Shown here: in pieces, positions 1 through 6,639 of the stretch
Layout of the letters: the number at the start of each line of letters is the position of its first letter
How positions within the stretch are numbered: position 1 is the stretch's first letter
Source of the DNA: Candidatus Sericytochromatia bacterium
Lineage (GTDB): Bacteria; Cyanobacteriota; Sericytochromatia; UBA7694; JACMQJ01
Assembly (NCBI GenBank): GCA_014377055.1
Contig: JACMQJ010000403.1
Span: 1 to 9,584 of the forward strand
Direction of reading: 5' to 3'
Length of the DNA stretch: 9,584 nt
Position numbers and translations under genes: made by a program
The notes under the pieces: model-generated
Databases searched by the model: none
What the model was told of the DNA's origin: nothing
The model's input: the letters and a program-made list of their open reading frames with translations, nothing else

Positions 1-336
1 ACTAGGTTTATTATTGTGACTAAAAGGATCACTTGAGTTACTTGGCTTACTATTACTAAATGGATCACTATATCCACTGTTACCACTAGGCTTTGATGAA
101 TGACTTCCACTGAATGGATCACTTGAATTATTACTAGGTCTTGATGAGTTACCAGTACCAAAAGGGTCACTACTTACAGACGTTTTATTACCACCACCAA
201 AGCTATCATGTGTTTTGTAGGTACTGCTTGAAGCTCCAGAAAAAGGATCGTTACTTATTGATGGTTTACTACCGCCACTGCTAGGTTTGCTTGTGTTAAA
301 GTTACCAGTTGGCTTATCAAAAGGATTTATACCTAA
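1..336 (-). repeat. Degenerate in-frame repeats encoding DPF and KPS motifs
   Basis: Within the partial gene, short segments recur at the DNA level: variants of AAAAGGATCACT appear (plus-strand reading) near 22, 60, 113, 161 and 242, each encoding the Asp-Pro-Phe motif, separated by Ser/Asn/Gly/Lys-Pro codons. Spacing is irregular (about 36 to 80 bp), which indicates diverged coding repeats and not a CRISPR or satellite array. Confidence 0.75.
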
Positions 337-345
337 TTTTGACAT
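1..345 (-). CDS. DPF-repeat low-complexity protein, partial (C-terminus outside window)
   Basis: An open minus-strand frame of 115 codons runs from an ATG at 343-345 to the window edge with no stop. A strong Shine-Dalgarno (TAAGGAG) lies just upstream, so the start is well supported. After a short N-terminus (MSKLGINPF) the visible part is almost entirely Ser, Asn, Gly, Pro, Lys and Asp, and is predicted disordered. It carries Asp-Pro-Phe at residues 33-35, 60-62, 76-78, 94-96 and 106-108, Asn-Pro-Phe at 8-10 and a decayed DSF at 47-49. Between them are Lys/Arg-Pro-Ser triplets at 20-22, 27-29, 69-71, 85-87, 100-102 and 113-115. There is no signal peptide or membrane segment. I do not recognise the family. 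In eukaryotes DPF and NPF are docking motifs for endocytic adaptors, but nothing else here shows a host-directed role. A structural or scaffolding linker, or the tail of a larger protein, is equally possible. The gene is real with high likelihood; its function is unknown. Confidence 0.8.
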   Translation of the reverse strand, partial: MSKLGINPFDKPTGNFNTSKPSSGGSKPSISNDPFSGASSSTYKTHDSFGGGNKTSVSSDPFGTGNSSRPSNNSSDPFSGSHSSKPSGNSGYSDPFSNSKPSNSSDPFSHNNKPS

Positions 346-429
346 TAATTCTACTCCTTATATCAATATGATATTTTAAAACTACAACTATAAAGGCTAA
401 TAATTACAAAATTAATTCATTCTAAAGCT

Positions 430-458
430 ATTATAATTTTCTACATTAATAATGATAA
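430..458 (-). promoter_or_regulatory. Candidate promoter of the DPF-repeat gene
   Basis: On the minus strand, TTATCA (453-458, four of six matches to TTGACA) and a perfect TATAAT (430-435) are separated by 17 bp. Transcription would start near 423, giving a leader of roughly 78 nt before the ATG at 345. AT-rich sequence makes chance TATAAT boxes common, so this is a moderate call. Confidence 0.5.
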
Positions 459-621
459 TACATCTAAGAATTTATTAAAATGGATAAATTAATTTATACA
501 CTTATAATTTAATATATAGATTGTTACTGGTGTTTTCTTACTTAAGTTTTAATTAATTTTTGTATAACAAATCTTTAATCTGAGGTTATATTAATAAAAT
601 CTGAATAAATGGCTTATAATA

Positions 622-650
622 TGGTTAGTAAAAAGTATTTTGGGTATAAT
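622..650 (+). promoter_or_regulatory. Candidate promoter of the 48-residue gene
   Basis: A perfect TATAAT lies at 645-650, with a weak -35 (TGGTTA, 622-627) at 17-bp spacing. A second perfect TATAAT at 615-620 has no better -35. Either would give a leader of about 40-75 nt ahead of the ATG at 699. Confidence 0.4.
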
Positions 651-698
651 TTAATTATACTTTGCAACTAAAATATAAAAGGCAATGTAGGAGTATAA

Positions 699-845
699 AT
701 GAAAAAGATAAAAAGTATTTTTAAAAAACTAAATAGTTACTTCTCAAATGATAAACAGGTAGTTATAAAATTATCTAACCAGCAAAGAAAATATAATCCA
801 TTTAAAAAAGAATTTGTCAAAATTAAAGTTAGAAAAGATAAATAA
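699..845 (+). CDS. Small, highly basic 48-residue protein of unknown function
   Basis: ATG at 699-701 follows an AGGAG Shine-Dalgarno (689-693) at 5-nt spacing, and the frame ends in TAA at 843-845. The product begins MKKIKSIFKKLNSYF and contains 14 Lys and 2 Arg against three acidic residues, a net charge near +13. There is no hydrophobic segment long enough for a membrane helix; the first 15 residues could form a short amphipathic helix. An Asn-Pro-Phe tripeptide occurs at residues 33-35. The gene faces away from the DPF-repeat gene and converges on the lipoprotein gene 54 bp downstream. Its charge would suit nucleic-acid or ribosome binding, but I recognise no family. Support comes from the ribosome binding site, the upstream TATAAT boxes and the compact, stop-terminated frame. 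Confidence 0.6.
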   Translation: MKKIKSIFKKLNSYFSNDKQVVIKLSNQQRKYNPFKKEFVKIKVRKDK

Positions 846-899
846 TCTTAGAAATCTTAAGTCAAGAATCAAGACCAAATAATATTTATACTACTGTAG

Positions 900-2228
900 T
901 TATTTTGATATGTTAACAACTAACAGTCGACTATCCCAAATAACAAGATCTAGTCCTCCATTCAAAGTTTCGATAGGCAAAGAAATTAGATTTGTATTTT
1001 TTGTTTTAAGATAAACTAAGCTAACATTTGGATCTGATTCTTGAATACTCTTACCCACATAGTCTCTCTCACGATCTGTATCAGGATCAACTACATGTGT
1101 AAATGGATTAGACTTATCAGGTGAAGAGTTTGCTTTTTCTTCTTTCCTTAACATCTTATCCTTTTTTTTAACAGCTATGTCCTCAGTCGCACCACCTATC
1201 CAGATTTCATTATCCCCTTCTTTAAATTCTGATTTCCATAATCTAATATGATTACGATGACTATAAAGTGTGAGAACACTAGAAGTATCATTAACAAATG
1301 CTAAATCTTGTTTTCGTCCAAAAGCTTGAAGCTCTGAAACAGGTAAATTACTAAGACCTAATTTTGGTTTAGACCAACCTGCGTCATCAAAAGATTTTTC
1401 AATTTGTTGTTGATTTTTTGCCACAAAAATCATATTTACAGGATCACCTCTTCTGCCTGTACTTTTTTCTGAATAAGTTGGAAATTCATAATTAGAAAAA
1501 CTATAATTGTTTTCAGTAGAAAAGTTCATCTCTTTTAGAGTTTTGACAACTGTGTTATCAGCATAAATATCTTGTCTATCTTTATCATTAATGAGGTATA
1601 TTACACCACCCTCAAAGTTTTGTTTTATAACATCAAGGCTTATTTTTTCTTCAGGAAGAGGCTTATTTTCGTCAGTAATTGGATATCCCAAGTCATCAAT
1701 AATTCCGCCTGACTTAATAAATTTTTTATAGATATTACCATGTATCCAATAAGCATTATTAGCACCTGTTTTATAAACTATTGCTCCCTCGTCATTTTTA
1801 TTCTTAAAAGTTTTTTTATAACCTTTATTGTCAGCTGTTTTTTGAATATTGGTAACTGTTGTATAATCTGAAACTTTTATATTAGATCTAATTTGAGCTT
1901 CTTTAAATTCATTTTCAATATATGCTTGTGAAAGAACAGGTGTATTATTAAATAGCTGGGAGCTTGAAGAAATAGTTATGTTTGGTACTTTAGAGTCAAT
2001 TGTATCATTATTTGTTTCGTCCAAAACATTATCAATTGGTACAACTGTATCATTTTTAGGTAAAATAGAAGCTGTAATTTTTACTGGAGCTAAAGATGGA
2101 GATGTAATAATTGGTTGTTGTATATAATTATTAGTATCAGCTGTGTTAATTTTGTGGCTTGATGAACAAGAAAATATGATAATTGATAAAATGATTATAG
2201 ATGTATTTTTTAACGGTTTATAAAGCAT
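900..2228 (-). CDS. Lipoprotein with LGFP-type repeat and LssY_C-like domain
   Basis: The 442-residue product starts with a lipoprotein signal: basic MLYKPLK, a hydrophobic stretch at about 10-19, and an I-F-S-C lipobox with the lipidated Cys at 21. The next residue is Ser, not Asp, which in Gram-negatives fits outer-membrane sorting. Residues 22-110 are a Thr/Ser/Asn-rich, probably flexible linker. Residues about 148-214 resemble an LGFP repeat, with GNIYKKF, SGG, LGYPITDE and NFEGGVIYL in the expected order, a module associated with cell-wall or glycan binding. Residues about 255-395 match the LssY C-terminal family: RGDPVNMIFV, AGW at 283-285, FGRKQDLAF, HRNHIRLW at 324-331, IWIGGATED and VVDPDTDRERDY. 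The function of LssY_C is not established. The start has no clear Shine-Dalgarno and the likely promoter leaves only about 12 nt of leader. The role is inferred as a surface-anchored, envelope-associated protein; domain assignments come from remembered motifs. Confidence 0.75.
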   Translation of the reverse strand: MLYKPLKNTSIIILSIIIFSCSSSHKINTADTNNYIQQPIITSPSLAPVKITASILPKNDTVVPIDNVLDETNNDTIDSKVPNITISSSSQLFNNTPVLSQAYIENEFKEAQIRSNIKVSDYTTVTNIQKTADNKGYKKTFKNKNDEGAIVYKTGANNAYWIHGNIYKKFIKSGGIIDDLGYPITDENKPLPEEKISLDVIKQNFEGGVIYLINDKDRQDIYADNTVVKTLKEMNFSTENNYSFSNYEFPTYSEKSTGRRGDPVNMIFVAKNQQQIEKSFDDAGWSKPKLGLSNLPVSELQAFGRKQDLAFVNDTSSVLTLYSHRNHIRLWKSEFKEGDNEIWIGGATEDIAVKKKDKMLRKEEKANSSPDKSNPFTHVVDPDTDRERDYVGKSIQESDPNVSLVYLKTKNTNLISLPIETLNGGLDLVIWDSRLLVVNISK

Positions 2229-2246
2229 TTTAATTTAAAACTAAAT

Positions 2247-2276
2247 AATATAATAATCATATAATATCCTAGTCAA
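2247..2276 (-). promoter_or_regulatory. Candidate promoter of the LGFP/LssY_C lipoprotein gene
   Basis: On the minus strand, TTGACT (2271-2276, five of six matches) and TATATT (2247-2252, five of six) are 18 bp apart. The predicted start near 2240 leaves a leader of only about 12 nt, which agrees with the missing Shine-Dalgarno before the ATG at 2228. Confidence 0.45.
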
Positions 2277-2338
2277 TAAAAAAAGTCATGAATTGTTTAA
2301 ATAAATTTAATTTAAAAATACTAAATAAATAACAGTTA

Positions 2339-2374
2339 AAGATTAATTGCAATTATAATTAAACAATTAATCTT
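2339..2374 (+). promoter_or_regulatory. Inverted repeat enclosing the -10 box of the amidohydrolase gene
   Basis: AAGATTAATTG (2339-2349) and its exact reverse complement CAATTAATCTT (2364-2374) flank a 14-nt centre that contains a perfect TATAAT (2354-2359). No good -35 is visible. The arrangement looks like an operator overlapping a promoter, 24 bp ahead of the ATG at 2398. As RNA it could also form a hairpin, but there is no T-tract after it, so it is not a standard terminator. Confidence 0.45.
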
Positions 2375-2397
2375 AATAAATTTTAAAAGGTAAGTTT

Positions 2398-3474
2398 ATG
2401 AAATTTGATGATGTCAAAGATCTAATAAAATTAGAATATTTTTCAAAGAATGAAAACGGAGATCTAACTTTAAATGATGGATATTTTGATGATGGAATAA
2501 TTGACTTTCATGCACATCTTGGTTTTAATTATCTTTTGAGCAAAAAAATAGATTTACAATGCCCTTGTAGAACCCAACACTTTTTTCCAGAAGAAGGAAA
2601 TCCTATAGATCTTGATAATTATGCGGCTTATGATTTTACACCTGAGAATGCCAAAAGATGTCAAAGAGAAACAATGAAACAAGCACTTAATAATAGAGGT
2701 ATATCTAAAACTCATACAGTACCAAATATTATTGCTGAAATGGATAGAATGAAAGTTGAAAAATCTGTTATTTTAGCTGTTGAGTTAGTTATAGCCTCAA
2801 AAAACTCTGAACATATTTTAGAAAACGTCAAAAATACAGAAAGATTGATCCCGTTCATTTCTATTCACCCTTTAGCACTTGGTAACAAAATGGAAAAGAT
2901 GGAATCATTTATATCAGATGGTGCAAGAGGAATAAAAATACATCCACCAATACAAATGATCAAGCCCTCCAATAAACTTAGTATGGAGCTTTTGCAACTT
3001 GCACGCCAATTTAAATTACCTGTTCTTTATCATTCTGGTCATAGCCCATTATCACCAGAATTTGAAAGAAAATATGTTGAAATAAAAGATTATGAAACAG
3101 CTATAAAAGAGTATCCTGATGTAACAATTATCATGGGACATTCAAGTATTGATAGATTTAGAGAAGCAGCTTTATTAGGAAAAAAATATGATAATGTTTA
3201 TCTTGAATTGAGTGGTCAGCCACCACAGGCCATCAAAGAAATTATAGATATAATGGGCGATGAAAAAATATTGTTTGGCTCAGATTGGCCATTTTATCCT
3301 ATTGCTTTTCCACTTGCTAAAGTTTTATTGGCAACAGAAGGAAATACTCTGTCAAGAGAAAGGATACTAAGAACCAATGCACAACGTATATTAAATAAAT
3401 ATCCCAAGCAAGATATAAAAAAGCCTATTTCTATGATCAATTATCTTCTTTCTAGTATTTTTGCAAATAAATAA
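2398..3474 (+). CDS. Metal-dependent amidohydrolase (Amidohydro_2-like)
   Basis: The 358-residue product is a cytoplasmic TIM-barrel hydrolase of the amidohydrolase superfamily. The visible metal and active-site signatures follow in barrel order: DFHAH with the HxH pair at His38 and His40, GIKIHPP at about 178-184, LYHSGH at 210-215, MGHSS at 246-250 and FGSDWP with Asp296 at 293-298. The C-terminus has the usual NAQRIL helix (327-332). The reaction is unknown; members of this branch include decarboxylases and lactonases, and substrate cannot be read from sequence. Residues about 45-105 form a long insertion after the first strand with Cys55, Cys57 and Cys88, which might be structural. There is no signal peptide. 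The ATG at 2398 has an AAAAGG ribosome binding site at 2385-2390. The gene stands alone, divergent from the lipoprotein gene and convergent with acnA, so context does not suggest a pathway. Confidence 0.85.
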   Translation: MKFDDVKDLIKLEYFSKNENGDLTLNDGYFDDGIIDFHAHLGFNYLLSKKIDLQCPCRTQHFFPEEGNPIDLDNYAAYDFTPENAKRCQRETMKQALNNRGISKTHTVPNIIAEMDRMKVEKSVILAVELVIASKNSEHILENVKNTERLIPFISIHPLALGNKMEKMESFISDGARGIKIHPPIQMIKPSNKLSMELLQLARQFKLPVLYHSGHSPLSPEFERKYVEIKDYETAIKEYPDVTIIMGHSSIDRFREAALLGKKYDNVYLELSGQPPQAIKEIIDIMGDEKILFGSDWPFYPIAFPLAKVLLATEGNTLSRERILRTNAQRILNKYPKQDIKKPISMINYLLSSIFANK

Positions 3475-3507
3475 TGTTTTAATTTATTTAGCGTTAATTT
3501 TGAGATT

Positions 3508-3535
3508 TTTTGTGCCTTAGGTGCACTAAATTTTT
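3508..3535 (+). terminator. Possible weak terminator of the amidohydrolase gene
   Basis: GTGC (3512-3515) pairs with GCAC (3523-3526) around a 7-nt loop. After one mismatch, three further T-A pairs extend the stem, followed by TTTTT at 3531-3535. The stem is short, so this is a tentative call. It sits 33 nt after the stop of the amidohydrolase gene. Confidence 0.35.
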
Positions 3536-3555
3536 ATAAGAGAAAAAATATCAAT

Positions 3556-3582
3556 AAAAAAAAGATGCTCTAAAAGAGCATC
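3556..3582 (-). terminator. Intrinsic terminator of acnA
   Basis: On the minus strand a perfect 7-bp stem (GATGCTC / GAGCATC, 3564-3570 with 3576-3582) has a 5-nt loop and is followed directly by eight T residues (3556-3563). It begins 18 nt beyond the acnA stop codon, as expected for a factor-independent terminator. Confidence 0.85.
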
Positions 3583-3600
3583 CGCATAAAAATATATTTT

Positions 3601-6297
3601 TTATGCTTTTAAGAAACTTCTCAAAACAGTTTGTAAAATACCACCATTTCTGTAATAGTCAACTTCCACAGGTGTATCTATTCTACATAATGCTTTAAAT
3701 TTAATTTCTGTACCGTCAGATTTTTTAGCAATAATTTCAACTTGTTGTCTAGCTTTGAGATTATCATCAACAACAATATCAAAAATTTCATCACCTTTTA
3801 GACCATAGTACTCAGGATTATGACCTTCCAAAAATTGAAGAGGTAAGACTCCCATGCCAACAAGATTTGCTCTATGTATTCTTTCAAATGACTCTGCCAT
3901 AACAGCTCTTACACCAAGTAAGTATGTTCCTTTGGCTGCCCAATCTCTTGATGAACCTGTTCCATACTCTTTACCAGCGATAACCACAAGAGGTGTATTA
4001 CTTTCTTTGTATTTGATGGCTGCATCATAAATAAATTCTACTTTTTGTTCAGGAAAATAGGTTGTATAACCACCCTCAGTTCCAGGAGCTAATAAATTTC
4101 TTAATCTGACATTAGCAAAAGTACCACGAGTCATGATTTTATCATTTCCTCTTCTCGAACCGTAAGAGTTAAAATCCGCTTGATCAATATTGTTGTTAAT
4201 AAGATATTGCCCACTAGGTGTGTCTTTTTTGATTGAACCAGCTGGAGAAATATGATCGGTTGTAATAGAGTCACCAACCATAACTAAAGTCCTAGCATTT
4301 AGAATTGAACTAATAGGTGAAGGATCTCTTGCTAAGTCAACAAAAAATGGTGGTTCTTGTATATAGGTTGAATTTTCATCCCAATTAAACAATTTTTCAG
4401 CTTTAACAGGTATAGCATTCCAACTAGGATTTGATTCACCTACATTGTTATACATACTTTTGAATAAATCAGGTCTAACTGCATTTTCAAGATGTGCATT
4501 AAGTTCTTCGGTTGTAGGCCAAATATCTTTTAAGTAAACATCTTCGCCATTTTTTCCTTTTCCAAGAGGCTCATTAACTAAATCTATATCTACTGTTCCA
4601 GCAATAGCATAAGCCACGACTAGAGGGGGTGAAGCCAAATAATTTGCTTTTACATTTTGATGTATTCTACCTTCAAAATTTCTATTACCAGATAAAACAC
4701 CAGCCACAACCAAATCACCTTCTTTAATAGCATTTTCAACGTCATCTGAAAGAGGACCAGAGTTACCAATACAAGTAGTACAACCATAACCAACCAGATT
4801 AAAACCAAGTTGATCAAGGGAATCGCTTAAACCAGCTTCATCAAGATATTCAGTTACAACACGTGATCCAGGAGCAAGAGAAGTTTTGACATAAGGTTTT
4901 ACTTTTAATCCTCTTTCAACAGCTTTTTTGGCAACAATACCAGCACTGAGCATCACACTAGGATTTGAGGTATTTGTACAACTGGTAATAGCTGCAATAA
5001 CAACATCTCCATGGTGCATATCAATTTCAGAATTATAATTACCAGTTTTAGCTAAAGCTTCTTCACTTAATGCAAAACCTTTGGTTCTACTTTTGTCGGT
5101 TAATGATTTTTCAAAATCAGCTTTCATTTGTGCAAGTGCAACTCTATCTTGTGGTCTTTTCGGCCCTGCAAGTGATGGTTCAACAGTAGATAAATCTAGT
5201 TCGAGAGTGTCAGTAAATATTGGATCTTCTGTTTCGTCAGTACGGAATAAACCTTGTGCTTTGCTATAAACTTCAACTGTTTTGACAAGCTCATCTGGTC
5301 TACCAGTACGATGTAAATAATTTAAACTGTTTTGATCAACAGGAAAAAAGCCAATGGTAGCACCATATTCAGGAGCCATATTAGCTATTGTAGCTCTATC
5401 TGGAAGTGATATATTGCTTAAACCTGAACCATAAAATTCGACAAATTTACCAACAACGCCTTTTTGTCTAAGCATCTGTACAATAGTTAGAGTTAAATCT
5501 GTAGCAGTTACTCCTTCTTTTAATTTACCAATTAATTTAAAACCAATGACTTCAGGAATGAGCATATAAATAGGTTGACCAAGCATTACAGCTTCAGCTT
5601 CAATACCACCAACACCCCAGCCAACTATTCCAAGACCATTGATCATAGTTGTATGTGAATCAGTACCTACAAGTGAATCAGGATAAAAAACTTGTTTATC
5701 TTCTTCTTTTTTATTCCAAACACCTTTTGCCAAGTATTCAAGATTAACTTGATGAACAATACCACGAGCAGGAGGAACTACACCAAAGTTATCAAAAACT
5801 TGTTGTCCCCATCTCAAAAATTCGTATCTTTCTCTATTTCTTTCAAATTCAATTTTGGTATTGTAAGCAAAAGACTGATCATCACCAGCTCTATCAACCA
5901 TGACAGAATGATCTATGACTAAATCAACAGGAACTATAGGATTAATTTTTTCTGGATCTCCACCCATTCTAGCCATAGCTGAACGTAATGCAGCTAAATC
6001 AACTACAACTGGTACACCCGTGAAATCTTGTAAAATTACTCTAGCAGGTTTAAAAGGTATTTCTTCTTCACCAGGATTTTTTGGATCATAATTGGCAAGC
6101 TTTTTGACATCGTCTTGTGTAACCAAGTAATCATCACATTCACGCAGAACAGCTTCAAGAAGAACTTTGATCGAAAAAGGAAGTTTACTGATATTTTCAA
6201 ATCCTTGCTCTTGTAATTTTGCAAGGCTATACATATAAGCAGATCCATATCCACTTTCAAACTCGACTCTCGTTCCCAACACATTTTTATTACTCAT
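3601..6297 (-). CDS. acnA: Aconitate hydratase A
   Basis: The 898-residue product matches AcnA/IRP1-type aconitases in length and sequence. It interconverts citrate and isocitrate through cis-aconitate in the cytoplasmic TCA cycle. The [4Fe-4S] cluster ligands are visible: Cys440 in ITSCTNTSNP, and Cys506 and Cys509 in GYGCTTCIGNSGP. Other family signatures are GTDSHTTMINGLG (about 211-223), GDSITTDHISPAG (675-687), SYGSRRGND (711-719) and the swivel-domain substrate loop EYGTGSSRDW (777-786). No frameshift or missing key residue is seen. The ATG at 6295-6297 is preceded by a strong AAAGGAG (6304-6310) at 6-nt spacing. The gene is monocistronic, with a terminator directly downstream. The 342-bp upstream region has repeated TTTGTATGACT-type sites that may control it. 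Some AcnA and IRP1 proteins bind RNA when the cluster is lost, but no responsive RNA element is apparent here. Confidence 0.97.
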   Translation of the reverse strand: MSNKNVLGTRVEFESGYGSAYMYSLAKLQEQGFENISKLPFSIKVLLEAVLRECDDYLVTQDDVKKLANYDPKNPGEEEIPFKPARVILQDFTGVPVVVDLAALRSAMARMGGDPEKINPIVPVDLVIDHSVMVDRAGDDQSFAYNTKIEFERNRERYEFLRWGQQVFDNFGVVPPARGIVHQVNLEYLAKGVWNKKEEDKQVFYPDSLVGTDSHTTMINGLGIVGWGVGGIEAEAVMLGQPIYMLIPEVIGFKLIGKLKEGVTATDLTLTIVQMLRQKGVVGKFVEFYGSGLSNISLPDRATIANMAPEYGATIGFFPVDQNSLNYLHRTGRPDELVKTVEVYSKAQGLFRTDETEDPIFTDTLELDLSTVEPSLAGPKRPQDRVALAQMKADFEKSLTDKSRTKGFALSEEALAKTGNYNSEIDMHHGDVVIAAITSCTNTSNPSVMLSAGIVAKKAVERGLKVKPYVKTSLAPGSRVVTEYLDEAGLSDSLDQLGFNLVGYGCTTCIGNSGPLSDDVENAIKEGDLVVAGVLSGNRNFEGRIHQNVKANYLASPPLVVAYAIAGTVDIDLVNEPLGKGKNGEDVYLKDIWPTTEELNAHLENAVRPDLFKSMYNNVGESNPSWNAIPVKAEKLFNWDENSTYIQEPPFFVDLARDPSPISSILNARTLVMVGDSITTDHISPAGSIKKDTPSGQYLINNNIDQADFNSYGSRRGNDKIMTRGTFANVRLRNLLAPGTEGGYTTYFPEQKVEFIYDAAIKYKESNTPLVVIAGKEYGTGSSRDWAAKGTYLLGVRAVMAESFERIHRANLVGMGVLPLQFLEGHNPEYYGLKGDEIFDIVVDDNLKARQQVEIIAKKSDGTEIKFKALCRIDTPVEVDYYRNGGILQTVLRSFLKA

Positions 6298-6350
6298 TTT
6301 TAACTCCTTTGTTATGACTATATAAATCTAATTAACTACAAATTCATTAG

Positions 6351-6361
6351 AGTCATACAAA
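6351..6361 (-). promoter_or_regulatory. Operator-like site TTTGTATGACT, proximal copy
   Basis: On the minus strand this 11-mer is identical to the plus-strand sequence at 6468-6478, so the two copies form an inverted pair about 106 bp apart. It lies 54 bp ahead of the acnA start, where a regulator could overlap the promoter. A related ATGACTAT occurs at 6314-6321. The regulator is unknown. Confidence 0.4.
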
Positions 6362-6462
6362 GATTAAACCATAAGATTTATTTGAATTAATAATGGTATT
6401 TATTCAAAAAAGATTAATGTCTATTTACCATTACTTTTATGCAAACAAAAGTAAAGAAAACC

Positions 6463-6478
6463 AGTCATTTGTATGACT
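6463..6478. promoter_or_regulatory. Palindromic operator-like site AGTCAT-N4-ATGACT
   Basis: A perfect 6-bp inverted repeat with a 4-bp centre (TTGT), 16 bp in total, is the size and form expected of a site for a dimeric regulator. Its right half is the same 11-mer found in reverse at 6351-6361. It lies 166 bp upstream of acnA. Confidence 0.4.
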
Positions 6479-6639
6479 ATTGCATTCACACAACACTTTA
6501 AGTTTACACCAATAAAATATAAACGTAAACTTATAAGTTACATAACTAAAAGTATTAGAGAGTTATAATATGCTAAACAAAATTATATAAGAAATTTAAT
6601 TAATGCAACCTTTTACAACTTACTTAGGATCATAATATT

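Larger units (their letters stand above)
346..698. other. Intergenic spacer between divergent genes
   Basis: This 353-bp, very AT-rich stretch separates the leftward DPF-repeat gene from the rightward 48-residue gene. I see no open frame with a ribosome binding site and no structured RNA. It holds candidate promoters for both neighbours (a leftward one near 430-458, and rightward TATAAT boxes at 615-620 and 645-650). The middle part, about 460-600, shows nothing I can name. Confidence 0.6.
6298..6639. other. Intergenic region upstream of acnA with repeated operator-like sites
   Basis: No credible gene is found in these 342 bp. The acnA-proximal half contains four AGTCAT/ATGACT hexamers (6314-6319, 6351-6356, 6463-6468, 6473-6478). 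The distal half has a 9-bp inverted repeat (6499-6507 with 6525-6533) overlapping a short ACTTATAAGT palindrome (6529-6538). I find no convincing -35/-10 pair for acnA, although weak TCTAAT- and TATAGT-like boxes exist on the minus strand close to the gene. There is no obvious terminator after the upstream GGDEF gene, so read-through into acnA is possible. Confidence 0.55.

Noticed and set aside
1..345. Regularly recurring GGATCACT-like sequence resembling a CRISPR or satellite array
   Set aside because: The copies are degenerate, irregularly spaced and all in one open reading frame with a ribosome binding site; they are coding repeats.
890..900. Inverted repeat ACTAC-T-GTAGT at the end of the lipoprotein gene
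   Set aside because: A one-base loop cannot form a hairpin and no T-tract follows, so it is not a terminator.
5081..5269. Plus-strand 62-codon frame inside acnA
   Set aside because: It lies opposite a strongly conserved gene, has no ribosome binding site and no recognisable content.
5692..5922. Plus-strand 76-codon frame inside acnA
   Set aside because: It is a shadow of the aconitase reading frame on the other strand, with hydrophobic low-complexity composition.
6036..6284. Minus-strand 82-codon frame overlapping the start of acnA
   Set aside because: It lies in another frame of the same conserved region and has no independent start signal.
6564..6569. Perfect plus-strand TATAAT upstream of acnA
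   Set aside because: It points away from acnA and no plus-strand gene follows; the next ATG frame has only a few codons.
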